Source of the DNA: Acidobacteriota bacterium
Lineage (GTDB): Bacteria; Acidobacteriota; Thermoanaerobaculia; UBA5066
Assembly (NCBI GenBank): GCA_029781975.1
Contig: JAKOVQ010000005.1
Coordinates: 62,001-126,000 of the forward strand
DNA: 64,000 nucleotides
Direction: 5' to 3'
A program made the translations under genes and the position numbers. Below the pieces are notes generated by a model. The model was not told the origin of the DNA. It searched no databases and was given only the letters and a program-made list of their open reading frames with translations. Below, piece by piece: positions 14,863-23,300 of the stretch; position 1 is the stretch's first letter; each line of letters begins with the position of its first letter.

Positions 14863-17052
14863 TCAGCGCGAGCCGGGTGAAAGGGACTCCTCCTCGAGGA
14901 CCTCCAGCAGGATCCCCTGCATCTCCGCGTGGAGCCCCTGCCGGTGGAAGAGGATCGTCCGGAGCTCCGCCTCGATCCGCTCCACCTCCCGCAACGTCTC
15001 GTCGATGCGCGCCGTCGGGTCCTCCGGGGAGAAGTCGCCCGGGGCGGTGCAGAGCGAGAAGCCGGGGATCCGCAGGACGAGGCGAAGCGCCAGGACCACG
15101 GCCCGCTCCCACAGCGCAGGCGGGATCGCGTTCGGCCGGCCCGGGGTCCGGTCGATCTGCTTCCAGAAGACGGAGGAGCGGTCGAAGATCCCCGCGAGCG
15201 CCGGCTCCTCGGCCACGGCCCGCTTCACCCGGTCGAGCGGGTCCCCCTCGGAGCTCCGCTGGGCCGCGCTCGTGACGCGCGCGAGCCCCTGCAGCATCGG
15301 GACGAGCTCGGTCCCCTCGCCGACCGCGAGCGTCCGGAGGAGGACGACGCCGAGGGCGTAGACGTCGGACGGCGCGCCGAAGCGGGGGAAGACCTTGTAG
15401 CGCGCGCCGGGGATCCGCACGCCGAACGTCCGGCGCAGCTTCTTGACCGCGGCGTCGTCGAGCGACAGCGGCTCGGAGAGGAACGCGAGCTCCTCGTAGG
15501 TGGCCGGCTTGTCCGGCTGCTTGCGCAGCGTCACGCTGGCGAGGCCGATCCCGAGAGCCTCGTCCGGGAAGGTGACGTGGATCCAGTCGGGGTCCTCGGG
15601 CTTCGGGAAGAGGCCGTTCGGGTCGGAGAGCCGCCCCTCGAGCCGGACCCGGCGCTCGGGGTCGCCCTCCTCCGGGACCACGTCGGTCACGTAGACGTCC
15701 CCCGGCCGCCTCCCCGCCAGGCGGAACTCGAGCATCTCCGGCGCCGCGTAGGGGAAGAGCGGCTCGTAGGGCGGCAGGACGACGTCGACGCCGAACGCGC
15801 TCGTCCTGGAGGAGGCGGCGACGCCGTGGAGCCTCACCTGGAACGTCCAGAGCGCCGGCAGCGCGTCCCCGGTCCCGTAGGTGTCGACCAGGAGGTGGGC
15901 GGGCTTCACGTCGAGGTGCGGCTGGGCCGCGACCCGGTAGAACTGGAGGACGGCCGAGACCGCCTGGCGGAACGCCGTCACCTTCAGGGCCAGCGCCTCC
16001 ACCGCGTCGAGGCCGGTCCCGTCGTGGCCGAAGAAGAGCCGGCCGTTCGCCGGGAGCGTCTCCTCGAGCCACGCGAGGCGGAGCCGCGCCGAGAGCGTCT
16101 CGAGCGTCTCCGGCGCCCCCGGCGGGACGAGCGACGCCTCGTCCCGCCCGCCGACGAAGTCGGCCCACTCGTCGATCCGGACCGGGGAGAGGCCCGTGAC
16201 GACCACGGGCGACGGGGTGAAGCTGAAGGGGACCAGGCGATCGGTGAACTCGGAGACCGACGCTCCGCGCTCGCGCCTCATCCGGAGCGCCTCCTCGCGG
16301 CAGCCGCTGCAGCCGAACGAGGCGACGCCGTCCTCCTCCCAGTCGCGGACCATGCCGCGGGACAGGGCTTTCAGGAGCTCGTCCGGGCTCCCGACCGGGA
16401 CGCCCCCCCCCTCGACGGGGGCGAACGACCAGAGGGCGAGGTTCGCGTCCGAGCGGGCGCACTCGGGGCACCAGAGGATCCGCTCCAGAGAGTCCCGGTG
16501 CGACGGGAGCTTCCTCGCCGCCAGGAACTCCTCGTCGGCGCAGGTCGAGAGCCCCCCCCGGCACGTCGGGCAGACGGGCTCGACGAAGGTCCGGTCGGCC
16601 CGGCAGTAGAGGAGCGCGGGCAGCTCGGCCAGGGGCCCGTCCTTCCCCCCCGGCTGGATGAGCCGCGGGAAGAGCCGGCTGGTCTCGCGGAGGGTCCGCA
16701 GCCGGTCGCGCTCCTTCTCGAAGCGCTTCGCGAGCGTCTCGTTCGTGGGGCGCCCGGCACTCTCGGCGAGCCCCTCGGGGAAGGCGTTCGCCAGCAGCTT
16801 GACGGCGGCCAGCTCGAGGACGCTGTCCGGGGCGCCGCGGAGGGCGGCGAGGTAGACGCGGGTGGCCCCGTCCTCGGTGGAGAGCGGCAGCGGAACCGGT
16901 CCGAGCTCGTCCGAGCCCGGGACGCTCCCGAGGACGAGGTGCAGGCCGTAGGGAGAGGGGGCGTCCCCCGTCGGGAGGATGCGGGCGGTCTCGAGAGGCT
17001 TCACGCCTGCGCGCTCCCGACGGGCCAGGAACCAGCTGCGATGCGCCAGCAC
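14863..17052 (-). CDS. T6SS-linked kinase-like protein with zinc-ribbon insertion, probably catalytically altered
   Basis: This 729-residue protein has the outline of a Ser/Thr kinase. AAVK at residues 82-85 resembles the ATP lysine motif, FEKERDRLRTL (from 111) resembles helix C, and HLDVKPAHLL (379-388) resembles the catalytic loop HRDLKPxNIL, with Asp381 and Lys383 kept. APE occurs at 447-449 and SDVYALGVVLL (from 562) resembles subdomain IX. Two features are odd. Cysteines at 150, 161, 164, 171, 195, 198, 248 and 251 form zinc-ribbon-like pairs inside the kinase fold. About 115 residues also separate APE from DVYALG. No DFG is found where expected and the catalytic-loop Asn is His. Its place ahead of fha suggests the PpkA role, active or pseudo-kinase. 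No PppA phosphatase is visible. The start (GTG) is uncertain. Confidence 0.7.
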   Translation of the reverse strand: MLAHRSWFLARRERAGVKPLETARILPTGDAPSPYGLHLVLGSVPGSDELGPVPLPLSTEDGATRVYLAALRGAPDSVLELAAVKLLANAFPEGLAESAGRPTNETLAKRFEKERDRLRTLRETSRLFPRLIQPGGKDGPLAELPALLYCRADRTFVEPVCPTCRGGLSTCADEEFLAARKLPSHRDSLERILWCPECARSDANLALWSFAPVEGGGVPVGSPDELLKALSRGMVRDWEEDGVASFGCSGCREEALRMRRERGASVSEFTDRLVPFSFTPSPVVVTGLSPVRIDEWADFVGGRDEASLVPPGAPETLETLSARLRLAWLEETLPANGRLFFGHDGTGLDAVEALALKVTAFRQAVSAVLQFYRVAAQPHLDVKPAHLLVDTYGTGDALPALWTFQVRLHGVAASSRTSAFGVDVVLPPYEPLFPYAAPEMLEFRLAGRRPGDVYVTDVVPEEGDPERRVRLEGRLSDPNGLFPKPEDPDWIHVTFPDEALGIGLASVTLRKQPDKPATYEELAFLSEPLSLDDAAVKKLRRTFGVRIPGARYKVFPRFGAPSDVYALGVVLLRTLAVGEGTELVPMLQGLARVTSAAQRSSEGDPLDRVKRAVAEEPALAGIFDRSSVFWKQIDRTPGRPNAIPPALWERAVVLALRLVLRIPGFSLCTAPGDFSPEDPTARIDETLREVERIEAELRTILFHRQGLHAEMQGILLEVLEEESLSPGSR

Positions 17053-17082
17053 GGATTCACGATTCCCTGACCTCCGGAGGAC

Positions 17083-17088
17083 AGTCTA
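17083..17088 (-). promoter_or_regulatory. Candidate -10 element for the T6SS kinase-fha-tssJKLM-tagF operon
   Basis: TAGACT on the minus strand (TANNNT) lies about 30 bases before the proposed GTG start, with a GGAGG between them. It is in the 133-base gap between this operon and the divergent methyltransferase gene. No clear -35 box. Confidence 0.35.
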
Positions 17089-17185
17089 AGACATCCCCGA
17101 TCCGGTCGAGCCCGTCGCTGCTCCGGTCCGCGGGGCTCCCGGAGGGGCGAGAATCGGCGGGTCCCGGAACCCGGAGGGAGGTTGC

Positions 17186-18292
17186 ATGTCGGACGCACCG
17201 TCGGCGAGCAAGGGGAAGAGCGGCAGTCGATCTCGCCCCTCCAGCGGGGGGGGGGGGGGACGCTACGGGTCGTACTGGGGCCCGGCCGGGGAGCAGGAGT
17301 CGAGCGCGCTCGCGACGACCTACGTGACGTCGAGCGAGGCGGACTACGTCGCGCGCGGCCGCTGGGGCGACGCGAACTCGTTCGGAGCCGAGACGCTCGT
17401 GGGCCTCGCGGGCCTCGACCGGTCGAGCCGGGTCCTGGAGATCGGGTGCGGCATGGCGCGGGTCGGCCGCGAGATGGCCCCGCTCGTCGGAGAGTGGCAC
17501 GGCGCCGACATCTCCGCCGGGATGCTCGAGCGCGCCGCCCGGAGGACCGCCCACCTGGCGAACGTGGTGCTCCACCCGCTCGGCGAGGACGGCCTCACCT
17601 CCTTCGCCGATGCCTCGTTCGACTTCGTCTATGCCACGACGGTCTTCATGCACCTCGACAAGGAGGACCTCTTCCAGTACCTCGTCGAGATGAGGCGGGT
17701 GCTGAAGGACGGCAGGATGGCCTTCTTCGACACGTGGAACCTGGCGCACCCCGACACCTACCGGCAGTGGCGCCAGAGCCAGCACCACAACCAGGCGGGC
17801 CGCAAGTCCCCGGGGCGGATCCAGTTCTCGACGGCGGCAGAGATCCGGTGCTACCTCGACGACCTCGGGTGGGAGCCGGTCCGCGTCGACGAGGACCGGC
17901 TCCTCCGCGTCCTCTGCCGGAAGGGGGCCGTCCGCCCTCACGAGCCCGACGACGGCCTTCCCCCGTTCGGCTGCGTCGACTTCCCCCCCAACGCCGCCGA
18001 GCTGCCCGGCTCGGTCGGCGTCTGGGGGTGGGCCCTCGACGCCGTCGAACGGGTCGAGCTCGTGGTCGACGGGACCCGGAGCGCCGGGACGTCCCCCCTC
18101 GACGTCCCCCGCCCGGACGTCGCTCCCCTCTTCCCGCGCTACCCCGGCGCGGCGACCTGCGGCTTCCGCATCGAGCTCGACCTCCGCGACCTCGAGCCCG
18201 GGCTCCACACGCTCCAGGCGATCGCGATCGATCGGAACGGGAAGCGGACCGACCTCTCCGGCCAGCACCGCTGCTTCTCCGTGACCCGCTAG
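17186..18292 (+). CDS. SAM-dependent methyltransferase with C-terminal Ig-like domain and a 14-G tract
   Basis: The 368-residue product has a class I methyltransferase core at about residues 65-230: motif I VLEIGCGMARVG, an acidic motif II (GADIS), and FDFVYATTVFMHL. Its substrate is unknown. After about residue 255 comes a segment of the kind seen in bacterial Ig-like (Big_17-type) domains, with VGVWGWALDAVERVELVVDG and a late GLHTLQAIAIDRNG, which is unusual on a cytosolic enzyme. The ATG at 17186 has an AGGGAGG site. Codons 21-25 are an unbroken run of 14 G, so single-base slippage would knock out the frame. The gene diverges from the T6SS operon and converges on the DUF3999 gene. Confidence 0.8.
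   Translation: MSDAPSASKGKSGSRSRPSSGGGGGRYGSYWGPAGEQESSALATTYVTSSEADYVARGRWGDANSFGAETLVGLAGLDRSSRVLEIGCGMARVGREMAPLVGEWHGADISAGMLERAARRTAHLANVVLHPLGEDGLTSFADASFDFVYATTVFMHLDKEDLFQYLVEMRRVLKDGRMAFFDTWNLAHPDTYRQWRQSQHHNQAGRKSPGRIQFSTAAEIRCYLDDLGWEPVRVDEDRLLRVLCRKGAVRPHEPDDGLPPFGCVDFPPNAAELPGSVGVWGWALDAVERVELVVDGTRSAGTSPLDVPRPDVAPLFPRYPGAATCGFRIELDLRDLEPGLHTLQAIAIDRNGKRTDLSGQHRCFSVTR
17246..17259 (+). repeat. 14-base poly-G homopolymer inside the methyltransferase gene
   Basis: Fourteen consecutive G lie within codons 21-25. This is the longest mononucleotide run I noticed in the window and is of a length prone to slipped-strand errors. Gain or loss of one base would move translation out of frame within the first 30 residues. 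It could be a phase-variation switch or a sequencing or assembly length error. Confidence 0.9.
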
Positions 18293-18307
18293 GGCCGGCC
18301 CTCCCTC

Positions 18308-20398
18308 TCAGCCCGCGCCTGGAGAGTCCCCTCCCCCCGCCGGCCGGAGGAGGCGGGCGACGAGCGCGAGGAGGGCGATCACCGCGACGGCGAGCGCTCC
18401 CCAGAAGAGCGAGCGGGGCAGCTGCGCGCCCGAGCCGCCGGGCTCGGGCGCGCTCCCCGGCGCGAGCGCGGTCTCGACGGCCGGCTCGCCGAGGAGCCGG
18501 GGGGCGAGGAGAGCCAGGTCGTAGCGGGGCGGGGCGAGCGCGGGGTTCCCGTAGAGGAGCCGGAGCTCGCCCGACGCGGGCCGGACGAAGCGGAGCCGCC
18601 GGGACGGAAGGAGGAGCGTCGGGGAGGAGACCGGCAGGGGGCTGTTGTCGCCGTCGTCCACCGCGAGGTAGAGCTCCCTTCCGGGCACGGGAGGGACCGG
18701 GAGCGTCAGCCGCGGCGCCGCGCTCTCGGGGTCCGCGTGGCTCCACTCCCCGGAGGCGATCGCGTCGAACGACGCTCCCGGCTCGGCTTCGGTCGCGTGC
18801 CCGGGCCGCCGCTCGACGAAGAGGGTCACGCTCCGGCGGAAGACCCGCGCCGGCGTCTCCAGCGCGAGACGCGCCGAGGGGAGGTCGGGGTACGGCAGAG
18901 CTAGCCGGTAGAACGTCAGCCGTCCGCCGGCCGCGTTCGACCCGTCCGGCCGCGGACGCGGGTCCGGCACCGGCGCCGGCGCCGCGAGCGGGACCGCGAG
19001 CGGCTCCTCCCGCGTCTCGAGGAGGTACGGGACCTGGCGGGCGTCCTCGCCGACGATCCGGACGTCCGCGAGCGACGGGCTGGCCGAGAGGACCGCCGCG
19101 TCGAGCGCGAGGGCCGTCAGGCCCGGCGGCCCGGGGGAGATCGGGCGGGCGACGCGAAAGCGCGACGACTCGACCGGTGCCGCGGGTCCCGCGGCGTCGG
19201 GCCCGGACGAGGCCGGGGCGGCCGCGGCGGCGGGGCGGTCCCGGAGCGGGCCCCACGCCGCCTCGGCGATCGGCCCGACCCGGGCGTCTCCGCGGGAGAC
19301 GGCCGGGCGGATCGCCTCGAGGTCGTACCGGGGAGCCTCGACGCCGCGCGCCCCGAAGCGCGCCACGAGAGGGGCCCCGCCCGCGCTCTCGAAGTAGATC
19401 CAGGGGAGGGGGGAGAGGACCGCGTCGACCTCCTTCAAGGCGAGCGGCGGGTTGCTCCCGTCCTCGACGACGAGCTCGAGCTCGGCCTCGGCCGGCGTCG
19501 CCACGGGGATCTCGAGCGACGCCGCGACCAGCCCGTCCCTCTCGGCGCGCCGCAGGACGCCGCGTCCGAGGACGACGGGAACCACCTCGCCTCCCGACAG
19601 GCGCGCCTCGAGGACCCGGACCGGGCGAAGGACGTTCCCTCCCTGCGGGACGACCTCGATCGCCTCGATCGGGAGGCCCGCAGCCGGGAGGCGGAGCCGG
19701 TAGCGGCTCGTCCCCGGCTCGCTCCCCCGCTTCTCGACGGGCAGGGCCGCCCGGAGCCGGGGGGGCGCCGGCGGCCCGGGGGCCTTGCGCGCCGCGACCG
19801 ACCGCGGCAGCGGGACGCGGCCGCTCCGGGTGTCGTCCCAGGTGACCCGGAGGTAGCGGAGCTCCTGGCGCGGGAAGGCCAGCTCGGTCCGCGCGAGCCC
19901 CTCGTCCGGCAGGTCGAAGAGGGTCCCCTCGGCCGCGAGGAGGGTCCAGCGGGCCCGGTCCCCGCTCCCCTCGAGCCGCACCCTCTTGAGGAAGGGGGCG
20001 GGAATGCCGTCCACCCGGAGGCGGTCGACCGGGAGGGGGCGGCCGAGGTCCGCCTCGAAGCCGCTCGACGTCTTCGTCGCGGCGATCGGGAGGAGGCGCG
20101 CGGGCGCCCACTCGGGGGCCGGGGAGGGGGGCGCGATCAGGAGGTACGGGACCTCCGCGCCGTCCGCGGCGTAGATGCGGAGATCGGAGAGGAGGCCGTG
20201 CGGCGCGTCGGTCCGGCGCGCCTCCGACCCGGCGAGGAGCGTCACGTCCACGGCCAGGCGGTTCGCGCCGCGGGCCCCCGGGGTCACCGGACGCTCGTGG
20301 CGGAAGGGGGGCGGAGCCCCTTCCAGCCGCGGGACGGCTCCGAGGACGAGCAGCGCGAGCGGGGCGAGGCGGGCGCTCCGGAGTCCCCGGGGCGTCAC
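18308..20398 (-). CDS. DUF3999 family exported, membrane-anchored protein
   Basis: The 696-residue product has a signal peptide (LAPLALLVLGA, cleavage near residue 30). A long beta-rich extracytoplasmic region follows, with two similar halves containing segments such as LRYLRVTWDD. A single C-terminal membrane helix (about residues 660-680) is followed by a short cytoplasmic tail. These are the features of DUF3999, whose role is unknown. The start is GTG at 20398, overlapping the stop of the DUF2339 gene by GTGA. The frame is open far upstream, but that translation is the shadow of the DUF2339 gene. The two families are commonly neighbours, which suggests a shared envelope role. Confidence 0.85.
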   Translation of the reverse strand: MTPRGLRSARLAPLALLVLGAVPRLEGAPPPFRHERPVTPGARGANRLAVDVTLLAGSEARRTDAPHGLLSDLRIYAADGAEVPYLLIAPPSPAPEWAPARLLPIAATKTSSGFEADLGRPLPVDRLRVDGIPAPFLKRVRLEGSGDRARWTLLAAEGTLFDLPDEGLARTELAFPRQELRYLRVTWDDTRSGRVPLPRSVAARKAPGPPAPPRLRAALPVEKRGSEPGTSRYRLRLPAAGLPIEAIEVVPQGGNVLRPVRVLEARLSGGEVVPVVLGRGVLRRAERDGLVAASLEIPVATPAEAELELVVEDGSNPPLALKEVDAVLSPLPWIYFESAGGAPLVARFGARGVEAPRYDLEAIRPAVSRGDARVGPIAEAAWGPLRDRPAAAAAPASSGPDAAGPAAPVESSRFRVARPISPGPPGLTALALDAAVLSASPSLADVRIVGEDARQVPYLLETREEPLAVPLAAPAPVPDPRPRPDGSNAAGGRLTFYRLALPYPDLPSARLALETPARVFRRSVTLFVERRPGHATEAEPGASFDAIASGEWSHADPESAAPRLTLPVPPVPGRELYLAVDDGDNSPLPVSSPTLLLPSRRLRFVRPASGELRLLYGNPALAPPRYDLALLAPRLLGEPAVETALAPGSAPEPGGSGAQLPRSLFWGALAVAVIALLALVARLLRPAGGGDSPGAG

Positions 20399-23300
20399 GG
20401 AGCCACCTCCCCGGGGGCCGTCCCGGCCGGCCCGTCCCCTCCGCTCCCCTCCGCCTCGCGTTCGCCGGACTCGTCGGGACGGGCGAGGACGAACCTCTGG
20501 AGCGCCAGGGCGACGAGCGCCAGCGAGACGGCCAGGCCGACGAACGAGGCGACGCGGTAGAGGCCGCCGAGACGGCCGAGGTCGTGGAGGAAGGCCTTCA
20601 GCGCCGTCACGGCGAGGAGGACGATCGAGGCGACCCGGGCGGCGCGGCTCCTCGCCACGACGCCGGCCGCCAGGAGCGCGATCGCGAAGAGAGCCCACGC
20701 GAGGGTGTACGCGAGGTCCTGCGCGAGGGAGGCCCCGCGGGTGAAGTTGAAGGTGACGACGGCGCCGGTCGAGTAGAAGTCGGCGACCTCGATGTTGACG
20801 AGGACGAAGAGGAGGACCGTTCCGAAGACCGGGAGGAGGCGCGACGCGCGGAGGCGCCCGGCGGTCAGCTCGTCGGCCGTCCTCGCGAGGAGCCAGGCGG
20901 CGCCGAACGCCGAGGCGGCCGCGACGAGGTAGGTGTAGAGGTACCAGTTCAGGATCGGGACGCCGCTCCTCGGGTGGTACGCGAGGACGGCGTCGTTGAG
21001 GGTGAGCCGGACGAAGACGGCGGCCTGCAGGCCGGTGGACCACCAGAGGAGCCCCTTGTGCGGGATCCTCGTGTAGAGCCAGGCGAGCGCCACCCCCTCG
21101 ACCGCCCAGCCGATCGTGATCCACTCCTTGTCGAGCTGGAGCGGGATCGCCAGCGTCACGAACGCCAGGGCCGCGCCCGCCACGAGGGCGAGGCGCCCCA
21201 GGGTCCTCTGCGCGGGGGGCTCGAGAGCGAGGAGCCGCGCCAGGAGGACGACGAGGGCCGCCGCCTGGGCGAGCGGAAGGAGGCCGATCGCCCCGCCCCA
21301 GCCGGCGTCGAGGATGGAGGAGCGCGCGAGGAAGAAGAACGGGACGCTCGCCAGGACGGCCGCGAGGTAGGGCCCCTTCTTCCTCCCCGCCCTCTCCCCG
21401 ACCGCGAGCGGGTAGACGAGGAAGGCGAGGTAGAGGAGCCCCTCGAAGAGGAGCCGCGTCGCCCAGAGCGGCTCGGTCGGCCGCGGCAGGACGGTCTCCC
21501 AGACGAAGTCGGCCTGGAAGGCCGGGAGGATCGCGACGACGGCGAGCGCGTGCCACCCCTTCCACCCCGCGACGACGAGGAGCCCCGCGAGGAGGAAGAG
21601 CTGGGACCCGATGACGACCGCGGGCGCCGGGAGGCCGGGCCGGAGCGAGGCGACGACGCCCGTCAGCTGCCCGAGGATGAAGGCTGCCGCGGCGCCGGCG
21701 GCGAGGGCCACGCGGAGCCGGTCCGCGCCCGGGCCCTCCCGCCGCTCCCCGAGGAAGGCGACGGCGAGGCCGAACGCCGCCACGGCGCAGGCCGAGAGGA
21801 GCGCGACGCGGGGCCAGGGAGCCGCCCCGTTCGCCCCGGCGAAGACCATCAGGACGGCCTGCGACGCCGCCAGCGCGACGGCGAAGAGCTCGCCCCGGCG
21901 CGCGGCGAGCGCGGCGGCGGCGGCCGCGAGGTCGAGGACGGCGAGGATCCCCAGGAGCGGGCCGGGAGGGACGGCGAGCGACGGCTGGGCGGCGACGAAA
22001 GCCAGGAAGACGTGGCCGACGAGGCCGAGGAAGAGGGCTCCCCCGAAGGTCCCGGAGCCCTGCTCCGACTGCCTCTGGGCCCAGACGTTGCCGCCGAAGG
22101 TGAGGGCGCCGAAGCCCGCCACGACGGCGAGCGCCGGGACGAGGACGGTCGCGACCGGCGCCGTCAGCCACCAGACCACGAGGACGAACCACGAGAGGAC
22201 CATCCCGGCCACGGTCAGGCCCGGGAGGCCGCCCGACGTCCCCTCGAGGAAGAGCCCGGCGTTGAGGACGGCGAGGAGGAGCGCCAGCCCCCAGAGGGCG
22301 TTCGGCGCGGCCGGCCCCGCCGCGAGGAAGAGGAGGAGCCCGAGGGCGCAGAGGAGGAGGACCGCCCCGCTCCCGGCGGGCCGCAGGGGCCGGCCGATCC
22401 GCCGGGCGCCCAGCGGGACGCCGAGGTAGAAGAGCGAGAAGAGCGCGTAGAGCGCGAGGCCGGAGAGGAGCCGGTCGGGGGTGAGGTACCGGGCCGACCA
22501 GACCGCCTCGGCGGCCAGCACGAAGAAGGCCGAGAGGAAGTAGACCGTCCCCTCGCCCCGGACGAGCGCGAACGCCGTCGCCCCGACGAGGAGGGCGAAG
22601 AGGAGGCCGAACACGAGGCCCGGCGCGGCCGCGAGCGGCTCGAGGGCGATGACGGCGGGGAAGACGCCGAGGAGGAGCGGCGCGGCGTAGACCGCGCGGC
22701 CGCCGAGGTCCTGGAACGGGCGGCCCGCACGCTCGGCCACGAGAGGCGCCAGGAGGTGGAACGCGAAGAAGAGCGCCGCGAAGAGGAGGATCGAGGGCCA
22801 CGCCGCGGCGGTGTACGAGCGCGAGAAGAAGGCCGCGAAGACGACGAGAACGGCCCCGGCTCCCCAGAGGTGGAGCCCCTCCGGTCCCCGCCAGATCGCC
22901 ACCGCGAGGAGCCCGGCCGAGACGAGGAAGAGGAAGCCGAAGAGGAGCCCCGCCTGCGCTCCGAAGCCGGGCGAGGCGGCGAGGTAGAAGGCGAAGAGGA
23001 GAGGGAGGAGCGAGGCCCCCTGGGCCGTCCGGGCGAAGAGGGCCCCGGCGCCGTCCGCCGGCCGGCCCCTCTCGCCGAGCTCGAGCGCCGCGAGGAGCGC
23101 CACCGGGAAGACGAGGAAGACCGCCAGGGCGAGCGGGACCTTCGACTCCGTCAGGAACTTCGCGACCCATCCCCACTGGTAGACGGCCGTCAGGACGACG
23201 CAGAGCGCCGAGAGGACGGGCCAGCGCTTGCGGTGCGCCACCCACGAGAGGCCGACGTTGAGCAGCAGGAGATAGCTGAAGAGGCCGATCGCCCGGTCCT

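Noticed and set aside
17260-19845. Alternative +1 frame after the poly-G tract, open to 19845
   Set aside because: I considered a programmed frameshift product, but the translation is arginine- and proline-rich with no domain. The methyltransferase frame alone carries motifs.
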